DNA of 45,685 bases from CAYLTX01 sp046545675 (lineage in GTDB: Bacteria > Myxococcota_A > Bradymonadia > Bradymonadales > Bradymonadaceae). Made by a program: the position numbers and the translations under genes. Each line of letters opens with the position of its first letter. The first letter of the stretch is position 1. Below the pieces are notes generated by a model. It ran no database searches, was not told the DNA's origin, and was given only the letters and a program-made list of their open reading frames with translations. Shown piece after piece: positions 1-8,351 of the stretch. The stretch lies in NCBI GenBank assembly GCA_046545675.1, contig JBKGZI010000004.1, positions 1 to 45,685 of the forward strand. Reading direction: 5' to 3'.

Positions 1-15
1 CCACCGACGTCGACT

Positions 16-86
16 CCTGGACCCCCGGACCCTGCAGTTGAGCTTTTCCTGGACCCCCGGACCCCTGGACCCCTGAACCCCTGACC
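16..86. repeat. CTGGACCC/CCGGACCC octamer repeat upstream of malQ
   Basis: Units close to CTGGACCC and CCGGACCC recur with an 8-bp period. A 17-bp block is repeated exactly at 16-32 and 48-64, and the second block continues into degenerate units up to 86. The array ends just before the malQ start codon at 91, so it forms the whole visible 5' region of that gene. The other half, if the element is an inverted pair like others in this window, would lie outside the window. Confidence 0.7.
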
Positions 87-90
87 AAAT

Positions 91-1590
91 ATGACAATAT
101 CCCGCTCCGCCGGCATTCTCCTGCATCCGACCAGTCTCAGCGGCCCCGAAGGCATCGGCACGCTCGGTGCGCAGGCGCGTGCTTTCGTCGACCGGCTGGC
201 CGAGGCGGGCCAGACCTGGTGGCAGGTCCTGCCGCTAAACGCCCCCGGCCACGGAGGCTCGCCATATTCGGCGACCAGCGCGTTCGCCGGCAACGCGATG
301 ATGATCGACCTGGAGCCGCTGCGCGACGCCGGCTGGCTGACGCGCCCGGAACTCGACGAACTCGAGCAGCAGATGGCCAGGTTGCCCGACGATCGCGTCG
401 ACTATGGCGAGCTCTACGAACACAAGGGTAAGCTCTTGGCGTCTGCCTGCGAGCGCTGGTCCGCAGACGACAGCGGCACCCGCGGGGAGTTCGACTCCTT
501 CTTGGCGCGCGAGTCGGAGTGGCTCGACGACTACGCGCTGTTCATGGTCCTCAAGCGCCACCACGGCGGCGGCGAGTGGCGCGAGTGGCCCATCGAATAC
601 GTCGAGCGCCGGTCGGACGCGCTCCAAAAAGCGCGCGTCGAGCACGCCGAGGAGCTCCGCAAGGTCGAATTCAACCAGTGGATCTTCTTTCGCCAGTGGC
701 ACCAGCTTCGCGACTATGCCGCCGAGCGCGGGGTCAAATTCATCGGCGACATCCCGATCTTCGTGGCCATGGACAGCGCCGACGTGTGGGCGAACCGCGA
801 GATCTTCCAGATGGACGAAGACGGCAACGTCGAGGAGGTCTCGGGGGTGCCGCCCGACTACTTCAGCAAGACCGGCCAGAAGTGGGGCAACCCGCTCTAC
901 GACTGGGAGGCGATCCGAGAGCAGAACTTCAAGTGGTGGCTCGACCGCCTCCAAAAGGTCCTCGACACCGTCGATCTGGTGCGCATCGACCACTTCCGCG
1001 GCTTCCAGGCCTATTGGGCGGTGCCCGCAGACGCCCCCACCGCCGAGAGCGGCGAGTGGCGAGAAGGCCCGAAGGACGCGCTCTTCGAGGCCATCCGAGA
1101 CGATATCGGCGAGGTACCGTTTATCGCCGAGGACCTCGGCATGATCACCGACGACGTCCTCGAGCTGCGCGACCGCCACGACCTGCCCGGCATGAAGGTC
1201 ATGCAATTCGCCGATTGGGACGACCCCGACCACATCTTTTTGCCCGACAATTACGAGCGAAACTTCGTCGCCTACACCGGCACCCACGACAACGACACGA
1301 CCCGCGGCTGGTACGACAGCCTCGACGAGATGCAGCGCCACAAGGTGCGCCAATACCTCCAATGCGACGACGAAGATGTGGTCTGGAAGATGATCGAGGC
1401 GGTCTTCGAGTCCGAGGCCGCGCTGGCCATCGTGCCGGTCCAGGACATCTTCGAGCTGGGCACCGAAGCGCGGATGAACAACCCGGGCGCCAACGGCGAT
1501 AATTGGCTGTGGCGGATGCCGGAGGGGTTGATCGAGCGAGGGGATGCGTGGGAGAGGTTGCGGGTGGTAACGCAAGAGAGCGACAGATAG
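91..1590 (+). CDS. malQ: 4-alpha-glucanotransferase (amylomaltase, GH77)
   Basis: The 499-residue protein matches the usual length of short bacterial amylomaltases. It would move glucan segments between alpha-1,4-glucans in the cytoplasm during glycogen or maltodextrin metabolism. GH77 landmarks are present in order: the nucleophile segment RIDHFRGFQAYW near residues 305-317, the acid/base segment IAEDLG near 345-350, and the transition-state Asp in THDNDTTRGW near 395-405. The N-terminal RSAGILLHPTSL is also typical, which supports the ATG at 91. No maltose uptake or glycogen genes lie alongside it in the window; the next gene (YjbQ) follows on the same strand after about 48 bp. The upstream region is the octamer repeat at 16-86, with no clear promoter visible. 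Confidence 0.95.
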   Translation: MTISRSAGILLHPTSLSGPEGIGTLGAQARAFVDRLAEAGQTWWQVLPLNAPGHGGSPYSATSAFAGNAMMIDLEPLRDAGWLTRPELDELEQQMARLPDDRVDYGELYEHKGKLLASACERWSADDSGTRGEFDSFLARESEWLDDYALFMVLKRHHGGGEWREWPIEYVERRSDALQKARVEHAEELRKVEFNQWIFFRQWHQLRDYAAERGVKFIGDIPIFVAMDSADVWANREIFQMDEDGNVEEVSGVPPDYFSKTGQKWGNPLYDWEAIREQNFKWWLDRLQKVLDTVDLVRIDHFRGFQAYWAVPADAPTAESGEWREGPKDALFEAIRDDIGEVPFIAEDLGMITDDVLELRDRHDLPGMKVMQFADWDDPDHIFLPDNYERNFVAYTGTHDNDTTRGWYDSLDEMQRHKVRQYLQCDDEDVVWKMIEAVFESEAALAIVPVQDIFELGTEARMNNPGANGDNWLWRMPEGLIERGDAWERLRVVTQESDR

Positions 1591-1638
1591 CTACGGAGCC
1601 CCGTGCACGTGCACGTTTTTTCAACCCGAGCATTCGAC

Positions 1639-2043
1639 ATGATCAAAACCCTAGAAATCTCTACCTCCTCCCAAGGCCTCCACGAATTCACCTCCCGGGT
1701 ACGCGAAGTCGTACGCGCCGCGGACATCGACGAGGGCCTGTGCACGCTGTTCATCCAGCATACCTCGGCGAGCCTGACCATTCAGGAGAACGCGGACCCG
1801 GCGGCGCGGCGCGACCTGGAGAATTGGCTCGACCGTCACGTCCCCGAGCACGACCCGCTGTATACCCACACCGCCGAGGGGCCCGACGATATGCCCTCGC
1901 ATATCAAGGCGGCGCTGACCTCGACGACGCTGTCCATTCCGGTCATCGACGGAGATCTGGCGCTGGGCACCTGGCAGGGGATCTTTTTGTGGGAGCATCG
2001 CACCAGCCCGAAGCGGCGGCGCGTCGTGGTATATCTGGGCTGA
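1639..2043 (+). CDS. YjbQ/UPF0047 family protein
   Basis: This 134-residue protein belongs to the YjbQ (UPF0047) family, small trimeric proteins for which a weak thiamine-phosphate synthase activity has been described; the physiological role is unsettled. The family signatures are HTSASLTIQENADP, a central DD.P.H.K block, and GTWQGIFLWEHR near the C-terminus, with conserved His residues in each. The ATG at 1639 gives the usual start MIKTLEIS. A GTG at 1603 would add 12 residues, but it sits inside a 12-bp palindrome (GTGCACGTGCAC, 1603-1614) and is disfavoured. The ribosome site is weak at either start. It may be co-transcribed with malQ. Confidence 0.9.
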   Translation: MIKTLEISTSSQGLHEFTSRVREVVRAADIDEGLCTLFIQHTSASLTIQENADPAARRDLENWLDRHVPEHDPLYTHTAEGPDDMPSHIKAALTSTTLSIPVIDGDLALGTWQGIFLWEHRTSPKRRRVVVYLG

Positions 2044-2052
2044 ACTCAGTGA

Positions 2053-2082
2053 TTGGCATCGTGTCGCGATATGGCCTAGACT
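2053..2082 (+). promoter_or_regulatory. possible sigma-70-type promoter
   Basis: TTGGCA (2053-2058) and TAGACT (2077-2082) are separated by 18 bp in the gap before the membrane-protein gene at 2159. The match is moderate and found by eye only. Confidence 0.3.
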
Positions 2083-2158
2083 GCGCGCCGTCACCGGCAG
2101 GACGTTTGGTCTCCAGCGTACGTGCCCTCGCAGGTAAAACCTCGGATATCTTCAGGGA

Positions 2159-3709
2159 ATGAAGGAACAGTTGCTACGCGCTCGCATCACAGCTCCGCTT
2201 ATCTGGCTGACGCTCGCCGTCGGCTTTTGCCTCGCCTATAGCTGGGTCTCGCCCCAGGGGCAGTCGCCCAATGAGCGCACCCGGCTGTACCTGAGCCTGT
2301 CTTTGCTCGAGGGTAATGTTGCGGTCACCGAGCAGGTCGAGCGCTACGGGAAGCCCTTCGACATCTCGAAGCGCGACGGCGAGTATTATACCGACAAGGC
2401 CCCCGGCTCCAGCGTGATCGCCGCCCCCGTGGTCGCGATCTACCAGGCGTTCGGCGACAGTGATTCCATCGAAAAACTCAATCACGTCGTGCGCCGCTGG
2501 GTGATGGTGCCCATTGCGCTGCTCAGTTTTTTATTGGTGCGCGCGCTGGGACGTGGCAGCGGGCTGAGAGCTTCCACAGCTAATCAGATGGCGATATTCT
2601 TCGCCGTCGGGACAAATTTTTTCTATTACGGCGCGGCTTTCTACGGCCATGCGCTGGTCACGTTCTTGTCGCTGTTGGCGGGCTGGGCGGTGATGAAGGG
2701 CATGGCGAGCTCCGAGCGCGCGAAGCGATTGGGGTGGTATGTCCTGGCCGGATTTGCCGGTGGCTGCGCCTTCGCGGTTGAATATCAGGCGGTGGTGGTG
2801 TGCGTGGCGCTCGCCGTAGGCTTTTTGAGCGTGCGCGCTCACCGGCGAGTGCTACCGGTTTTGGCCCCGCTGGTGGGCGCCGCCGTCCCGCTCGGGCTGA
2901 CGTTTTTATATAATGCGGCGGCCTTCGGAGGCCCGCTTCAGACCGGCTACGCCCACCTGCCCCACAGCAGCTCGGCGCAGATCCACTCCGAGGGGCTCTA
3001 CGGCATCAATATGCCGACGCTGGAGGCGCTACACGGCTTGATACTCACGCCTTCGCGAGGGCTTTTCTTTTGCGCACCGCTGGTCTTGCTCGGCTTTTTG
3101 GGTCTCGCGTGGCTGTGGCGGCGCTGTCGCTGGCTCGCAGTCTATGCGGGCGTAACGATGGTCGGCTACTTGATAGTGATCGCGAGTGCGGAGATCTGGT
3201 ACGGCGGCTGGGGGTTCGGGCCGCGGCTGCTGGTTCCGATCTTCGGAGTGGCTGCGGTCGCCGCGGGGTTTGTCGTCGAAGCCGTCGAAGACTGGAGTCC
3301 GAGCGTCCGTGCGGCGCTGACCGGCTGGCTGATCGCGGCGGTCGTCTACAACGTGCTCGTCGTGACGACCTACCCGGCGCCGCCTCCCGGGATCGGGGCG
3401 CCGCTGCGCCTCGTCACGCTGCCGATGTTGGAGATGGGCGCTGTGTCGCCCAATCTGGGAATAACGGCCCTGGGACTGTCGAGCCTGTGGTCACTGCTTC
3501 CCTTGGCGCTGGTTCTGGTGGCGCTGTTGGCGTATCTGATTCAGCCGCTATGGCGACGACACGAAGCAGTCTCGAGCGTGTTGGCGAGCTTCGTGGTGGC
3601 GATGGCCATCTTCGGTAATTTCGCCCACCAACACCACAGCGAGACCAGCCAAGCGCGGGCGCAAAAGTTGGTCGAGAGCGTCGCGTCGCGGCGGATTCAC
3701 CCCAAGTGA
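2159..3709 (+). CDS. polytopic membrane protein, GT-C glycosyltransferase-like
   Basis: The 516-residue protein has an N-terminal membrane segment, then an extracytoplasmic-looking loop (SPNERTRLYLSLSLLEGN, then a YYTDKAPGSS block near residues 75-85), then roughly nine more hydrophobic segments. This layout, with a charged pair after the first helix and a YY.DKAPG block before the second, resembles PMT/ArnT-like GT-C transferases that use lipid-linked sugars. I cannot assign donor or acceptor. The gene converges on the alkaline-phosphatase-superfamily gene at 3710 with no spacer: the two stop codons abut as TGATCA. Its place beside four envelope transferase-like genes suggests a role in building a surface glycopolymer. 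Confidence 0.7.
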   Translation: MKEQLLRARITAPLIWLTLAVGFCLAYSWVSPQGQSPNERTRLYLSLSLLEGNVAVTEQVERYGKPFDISKRDGEYYTDKAPGSSVIAAPVVAIYQAFGDSDSIEKLNHVVRRWVMVPIALLSFLLVRALGRGSGLRASTANQMAIFFAVGTNFFYYGAAFYGHALVTFLSLLAGWAVMKGMASSERAKRLGWYVLAGFAGGCAFAVEYQAVVVCVALAVGFLSVRAHRRVLPVLAPLVGAAVPLGLTFLYNAAAFGGPLQTGYAHLPHSSSAQIHSEGLYGINMPTLEALHGLILTPSRGLFFCAPLVLLGFLGLAWLWRRCRWLAVYAGVTMVGYLIVIASAEIWYGGWGFGPRLLVPIFGVAAVAAGFVVEAVEDWSPSVRAALTGWLIAAVVYNVLVVTTYPAPPPGIGAPLRLVTLPMLEMGAVSPNLGITALGLSSLWSLLPLALVLVALLAYLIQPLWRRHEAVSSVLASFVVAMAIFGNFAHQHHSETSQARAQKLVESVASRRIHPK

Positions 3710-5797
3710 TCAGAGGCGATCGAGCCGATAGGGCTCCACGTCGAATCCGCGGCGCTTGTAGAAGGCATGCAACTCTTCAACCATCGACTCGACCTGCTCG
3801 GGCCGCTCGTCGGCGAGGTTCTTCTCTTGGGCGGGATCCTTTTTCATATCGTAGAGTTCCACGACGCCCGATGTGGGGCCGTAGACTAGCGCATACCGGC
3901 CGCTGACGAACGAGATCGAAAAATAATCCCTGGTCGAGTCGGGGAGCTGCTCGACGTAGACCGGGCGCTCGGGCGGAGGCTTCGCCTCGTCCAGGCTTTG
4001 CATCAGACTCTCCCCACACAGGGCCTTTATGGGCTCGAGCCCCACCAAATCGAAGAGCGTCGGCATCACGTCGAGCAGGCTCACCGCGCGTTTGTGGCGC
4101 CCCGGCTCGACATCGGGGCCCCAGGCCAAAAGCGGCACCCGTGATTGCTCCTGGTGAGCCGCGGTGCCGTGAGATCGGTGGCCGTGCTCCTTAAAGGCGT
4201 GGCCGTGGTCGGCGCTCAAGAATAGATAAGTGTTCTGGCGCCAATGCGGGCTTTTGACAAAGCGCAGCATGCGGTCGAGCTCACCGTCGACGAAGTGGAG
4301 AGAAGAATCATAGCGGTCCGAGGGCGCCTTACCGTAATCGACGGGATCGGGGCCGCGTTTATGCGGCTGGTGCGCCTCGCGCACGTGTGTCCAGATGAAG
4401 ACGGGGCGATCGTCGCCCTGCTCGATGAGGTGAGCGACGAGTCGGTCGACCTTATAGGGCGCGGAGTAACCGTATTCTTTGTGGAAACCCTCTGCGCTGG
4501 CGTCGATCACCTCGAAGCCCTCGAGCGCGCCGTATTCTTCGGGGAATGCGCCCGGGTCGGAGACCACCGCGATCGTGCGGTATCCGGCCGCCGAAAGGTA
4601 GCTGGCCAGGGTCTCTTGTTCCTCGGCGAAGCTCACCCCCCAGGTGGTCCCCTTCGGGGCGGCGACCTGGGCGGGATGGACCCCCGAGAAGAGGCTCCGA
4701 AAGGTCTGACGCGTGGAGGTCGCCGGGGTATAGGCGTTCTCGAAGACGGCGGCATCAGCAGCATGCTCGACCAGATTCGGCGTCGTCTCGCGCTTATAGC
4801 CGGATAGATTCGTGCGATCCCAGCGCATGGCGTCGACGGTCAGCAAGACGATATTGGGCGCGTCTTCCGAGATCTTACCGATGGAGTCGGCCGCGGGCGC
4901 CGACACGCCGGGGAAACACGTCGCCGCCCCCTCGACCTCACGACGCTCGGCCGGCCCTGAGTCGCGCTGCAGACTGTCCAAGACGCCGAGCATCGCGCGT
5001 GTGGCCTCGGTCTCCTGCTCGACGGCTTGGTTGAGTTTATTGGATGAGCCGGTGGCAAAATGCGCCGCGCCGAGCAGCGCCACGACGGCCACAGCCGGCG
5101 TCAGCGCCACCATGGCGCGGCCGCGAAGCCACATCCCGCCGACCACCGCGCCGGCCATAGACACCAAATAAGGCGTAAAGCGAAGCGGCCGCAGCTCCTC
5201 GTAGACGTGCGGCGCCAGAACAAAAAAGCTCGCTGCCCATCCCAAGCCGACCAACGCAATGCCGGCAATAAGCATCGTCGTGTGATATGGCTTCCAGCGT
5301 TTGCGCTCGGCGACTCGCGCCAAGGCTGAACGCAATAGCCGGTAGACGCCGAAGCCGGCCAGCGCCAGAAACGGCGCCACGCCCCCGATCGCGATCGCGC
5401 GCACCTGTGCGGAGGCGAAGCTCGCCGCGAAGATCTCGAGCGCAAAGAAGCTGGCGTAGCCGACTCCGAAGAAGGCGAGGCAGAGGCTGGCCAGCTCGGC
5501 GGCCGCGACGGCTCCGCGCTTGTCGAAATAGGAGCGCAACGCGCCGCCGGCTCGCGGGTCCTGCCACAACCAGCCGGCGATCGCCCCCGGCAGAAGACAC
5601 ACGAAGGTGACGAGCAAGACCGCGGCGGCGACGGCCAAAGCCGCGTCGCTCAAAGACACGTCGGACGAGACCAGCGCGCGAACCTCCACGGCGCCCCACA
5701 ACAGGCCACCTGCGGCGGCGCCGATGGCTGCTGCGGCGAGCGTGCGGATGCGGCTCAGGCCACTGTGTTTTGATGGCGACTGCAAGGTCGTCCTCAC
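3710..5797 (-). CDS. membrane-anchored alkaline-phosphatase-superfamily enzyme (annotated type: sulfatase)
   Basis: The N-terminal third carries about six hydrophobic segments; the rest is an extracytoplasmic sulfatase-fold domain. Metal-binding motifs are LLTVDAMRWDR at the domain start and SADHGHAFKEHGH near the C-terminal half. At the nucleophile position (ten residues before the Gly of TRQTFRSLFSG) there is Thr, not the Cys/Ser needed for formylglycine, and the usual C-x-P-x-R is absent. This fits phospho- or phosphoglycerol-type transfer better than sulfatase activity; the substrate is unknown. Start: GTG 5797 is used here, and TTG 5785, preceded by AGG at good spacing, is equally possible. 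A GTG at 5866 would overlap the upstream gene by 58 bp, adding an artificial-looking Glu-rich stretch. It lies directly downstream of its paralogue at 5809-8079 and is probably co-transcribed. Confidence 0.85.
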   Translation of the reverse strand: MRTTLQSPSKHSGLSRIRTLAAAAIGAAAGGLLWGAVEVRALVSSDVSLSDAALAVAAAVLLVTFVCLLPGAIAGWLWQDPRAGGALRSYFDKRGAVAAAELASLCLAFFGVGYASFFALEIFAASFASAQVRAIAIGGVAPFLALAGFGVYRLLRSALARVAERKRWKPYHTTMLIAGIALVGLGWAASFFVLAPHVYEELRPLRFTPYLVSMAGAVVGGMWLRGRAMVALTPAVAVVALLGAAHFATGSSNKLNQAVEQETEATRAMLGVLDSLQRDSGPAERREVEGAATCFPGVSAPAADSIGKISEDAPNIVLLTVDAMRWDRTNLSGYKRETTPNLVEHAADAAVFENAYTPATSTRQTFRSLFSGVHPAQVAAPKGTTWGVSFAEEQETLASYLSAAGYRTIAVVSDPGAFPEEYGALEGFEVIDASAEGFHKEYGYSAPYKVDRLVAHLIEQGDDRPVFIWTHVREAHQPHKRGPDPVDYGKAPSDRYDSSLHFVDGELDRMLRFVKSPHWRQNTYLFLSADHGHAFKEHGHRSHGTAAHQEQSRVPLLAWGPDVEPGRHKRAVSLLDVMPTLFDLVGLEPIKALCGESLMQSLDEAKPPPERPVYVEQLPDSTRDYFSISFVSGRYALVYGPTSGVVELYDMKKDPAQEKNLADERPEQVESMVEELHAFYKRRGFDVEPYRLDRL

Positions 5798-5808
5798 CCT
5801 AAGAAGCT

Positions 5809-8079
5809 CTAATTCTTCGCCTTCTTCTTGCTCTTCTTCTTTTTCTTCTTCTTGTCTTTTCGCCACTTGGTCAGCGCTCGCTCACGCTCGCGCAACCACT
5901 CGAGCTTCTTGGCGGCGATGTAGCGGTAGGTCTCGAAGGCGTCCGGGGATTCTTCGCGTAGGTCGTGGTCTTCGTGCGGGTCGTTCCTCCAGTCGACGAA
6001 CTTTCGATTGCCCTTTCGGAGGTCTTCCCAATACGCAAAATCCTTCGAGCGCACGCCGATCTTCCAGAAGCCGTCCTCGCCGCGTTTGACCGCCTCCGGG
6101 ATATAAAACAGCGAGTAAATCACGTCCTTTTCGACCGGTTTTCCGTCGAAGAGCACCGGCACCAGGCTCTCGCCGATCCACTCGTCATCCGGTTTGTGGC
6201 CGGCCAGGTTGGCGACCGTCGGCAGAATGTCGGCCGGGGTGATCATACCGTCGACGCGTGTGCCGCGCTGGGCGGGCCCCTGGACGATGAACGGGACGTG
6301 CAGCACTTGGGTGTCGAGCGTGAAGTCGTGGCGGCGGCCCTTGGGATGTTTTTTGTCGAAGGCCTCGCCATGGTCCGAGGTGAAGACGACCATATACTCC
6401 TCGGGCGACCAGGCATCTTCGATGGCGTCGAAGAGCCGGCCCCAGTGGCTGTCGGCGAAGTGCAGCTCGTTGTCGTAGCGGTCGACATCCTTCTTCGGCT
6501 CGAACGGCGGATCATCCTGGGGCACCTTATAGGGCCCGTGATGGTCGTAATAATGCAGCCATAAAAATAGCGGCTTGTCTCCGTCTTTGTGCCGATCGAT
6601 ATGCTCGAGGGCTGCATCAGTGAGATCCGGGGCCGTGAAGTCTTTGTCCTTGGCATTCTTATAGACCGACTCGTCGACCACATCGAACCCGTGGGTATAG
6701 CCGGCCCAGCGCTTCTTCAAAAAGTAGTTGTCGCCGGCGATATGTACGGTCCGATAGCCCTGCTCTTTGAGCACTTTCCCCATCGTAGTCACCGACTTGG
6801 CATAGTCGTAGGGGTGAATGCGCTTGTTCTTCATCTCCACCATGCTGTTGAACTTGCCGGTGACGATCCCCGGCATGGACAGCCGGGTGCTCGAGCTGAG
6901 CGAGAACGCGCTGTCGAAGACGGTCGCCCGCTCGGCCCACTCGGCTAGATTCGGGGTGGTGTCTCGCTTATAGCCGCCCACGGTGGTGTGCTGGTGGGAG
7001 AGCGCGTCGGTGGTCACCAGCACGATATGCGGCCGTTTCGAGATGCCGTCGGGCCTCGGATGCTCGAGCTTGCCGGTATTAAAGGCGTCTAGATCGACCT
7101 CCAGATCGGCGCCCGAGCAATTCTCGTCGATGCCATTTCCGATGATCTCGCGCTGGCTCGGCCCGATGGAGGCGTCGTAGGGGGCGCAGTCGTTTTGGCC
7201 ATAGAGGTGGATGGCGCCGTCTTCGTCGTAGTCGAGGCGGTTGTGGAGCTGACGGTACAGCGCGCCGGAGACCGAGGTCTTGTCCACGAAGATCTGGCGC
7301 GCCTCGGACAGCGACTGCGGCATATAGATCGTCGACAGGCCGAGGATCAGAACCAGCAGCGTGAGCGCCGCGCCCAGGGCGCGGGTGGGCTGGCGTGCGC
7401 CAAAAAAGCGAACGACGACCACGACCGCCGCCAGCCCGAGGAGTGGGCCGAGCGCGAAGCTCCAGGGCAGATGCGGCAAGACGTCGGGGAAGGCGAACCA
7501 CATCGCCACGAAGCCGATCACGCCGGCCACGGCCAGCGCCGCCAACGTATAGATCGGCCTGGGCGGCTCGCCGGTTAGCCGGCGGCCGAGCCGGTCGAAG
7601 ATCCAGGCGATCGGCGCGACCAGAAGCGACGACCCCAGCGCCAGCGCGACCGCCGCGCCGAGCTGGACCGCAGCGATCAGCAACATCGCAAAGGCGGTCG
7701 TCTTGACCGTCGAGAGCACCGGCCCCCCCACTACGACCGCCACGCCAAGCCACACGCCGACCAGAACCGGCGCGGCGATGAGCGCCGCGCTTCGCCGGGC
7801 CCGCTGGGCGTTCGTGCCGTCGAGCAACCAACGCCTGGCAAACGAGGTGACCGCCTCGACGGGATCGATGCCGCCGCCGACGGCCTGCCACGCGGCCAGA
7901 ACGACCCCGATGAGCACGCTCCCCATCAGCACCAGCGGTGCGGCCAGCCCGAGGTTGAACGGCACCGCCCACGCGGGCACTTCCGTCCACTCGACAGCCA
8001 CCCAAACGCCCTCGACGAGCAGCCACGTCGCCAAAAACACGAGTCCGTAGAGCGCACCCTTTATAAACGTCATTGTCAT
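5809..8079 (-). CDS. membrane-anchored alkaline-phosphatase-superfamily enzyme with MopE-like metal-binding insert
   Basis: In this 756-residue protein about seven hydrophobic segments fill residues 1-260. Then comes a Cys- and Asp-rich block (YDEDG, NDC, GIDENCSG; about residues 281-326) that matches the calcium-binding repeat of the MopE type, seen here once. The catalytic domain begins with IVLVTTDALSHQHT near 350, has Thr at the nucleophile position (TRLSMPGIVTG, near 396), and the metal motif FTSDHGEAFDKKH near 565. As with its neighbours, Thr replaces the Cys/Ser of true sulfatases. The C-terminus is a Lys-rich tail of about 20 residues. The gene is divergent from the paralogue at 8352, so it is probably the first gene of a two-gene unit with the one ending at 3710. 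Confidence 0.87.
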   Translation of the reverse strand: MTMTFIKGALYGLVFLATWLLVEGVWVAVEWTEVPAWAVPFNLGLAAPLVLMGSVLIGVVLAAWQAVGGGIDPVEAVTSFARRWLLDGTNAQRARRSAALIAAPVLVGVWLGVAVVVGGPVLSTVKTTAFAMLLIAAVQLGAAVALALGSSLLVAPIAWIFDRLGRRLTGEPPRPIYTLAALAVAGVIGFVAMWFAFPDVLPHLPWSFALGPLLGLAAVVVVVRFFGARQPTRALGAALTLLVLILGLSTIYMPQSLSEARQIFVDKTSVSGALYRQLHNRLDYDEDGAIHLYGQNDCAPYDASIGPSQREIIGNGIDENCSGADLEVDLDAFNTGKLEHPRPDGISKRPHIVLVTTDALSHQHTTVGGYKRDTTPNLAEWAERATVFDSAFSLSSSTRLSMPGIVTGKFNSMVEMKNKRIHPYDYAKSVTTMGKVLKEQGYRTVHIAGDNYFLKKRWAGYTHGFDVVDESVYKNAKDKDFTAPDLTDAALEHIDRHKDGDKPLFLWLHYYDHHGPYKVPQDDPPFEPKKDVDRYDNELHFADSHWGRLFDAIEDAWSPEEYMVVFTSDHGEAFDKKHPKGRRHDFTLDTQVLHVPFIVQGPAQRGTRVDGMITPADILPTVANLAGHKPDDEWIGESLVPVLFDGKPVEKDVIYSLFYIPEAVKRGEDGFWKIGVRSKDFAYWEDLRKGNRKFVDWRNDPHEDHDLREESPDAFETYRYIAAKKLEWLRERERALTKWRKDKKKKKKKSKKKAKN

Positions 8080-8351
8080 ACGGCCATCTATACTGATGGA
8101 GTCATCGAGAGAAACGCGTATCCCCGGTTTTGACGAGGCGCGCCGCGAGCGTACGAAAAAAACAACCGCGTTTGAAGGGGCGAATATTCAATCGGTGCCA
8201 CAGCAAGAGTGCTGGAAAGGCCGTGTGGTTTTCGCTACAACCAACACGAATCAGTTACGACGCGGTAACGGGAATGTTTCGACGGTGTGTCTCGCTTTCC
8301 CAATACCGTCGGCAGAGGCAGCTCCACGAAGTGACAGTACAAAGCAGCGAT
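8080..8351. promoter_or_regulatory. divergent intergenic region between two paralogues
   Basis: This 272-bp gap separates divergent genes starting at 8079 (minus) and 8352 (plus), so it should hold promoters for both. On the plus strand TTGACG (8130-8135) and TACGAA (8152-8157) are 16 bp apart. On the minus strand TATAGA reads across 8085-8092, with no good -35. An open frame extends back from 8352 to 8130, but I judge it non-coding because it is Arg/Lys-rich and lacks similarity to the family. Confidence 0.4.

Noticed and set aside
235..1575. Long open frame opposite malQ, and similar ones opposite pyrG, hrpB, trpS, the M28 peptidase and the epimerase
   Set aside because: GC-rich third positions keep antisense frames open; the frames opposite recognised genes encode Arg/Val/Leu/Asp-rich sequence without motifs.
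1603..1638. GTG start of the YjbQ gene
   Set aside because: It falls in a palindrome and adds residues not found in the family; ATG 1639 gives the usual N-terminus.
5798..5866. GTG start at 5866 giving a Glu-rich N-terminus
   Set aside because: It is the frame-shifted image of the Lys-rich tail of the upstream gene and has no ribosome site.
8130..8351. Upstream extension of the LtaS-like protein by 74 residues
   Set aside because: Arg-rich, no family match, and it would occupy the whole divergent promoter region.
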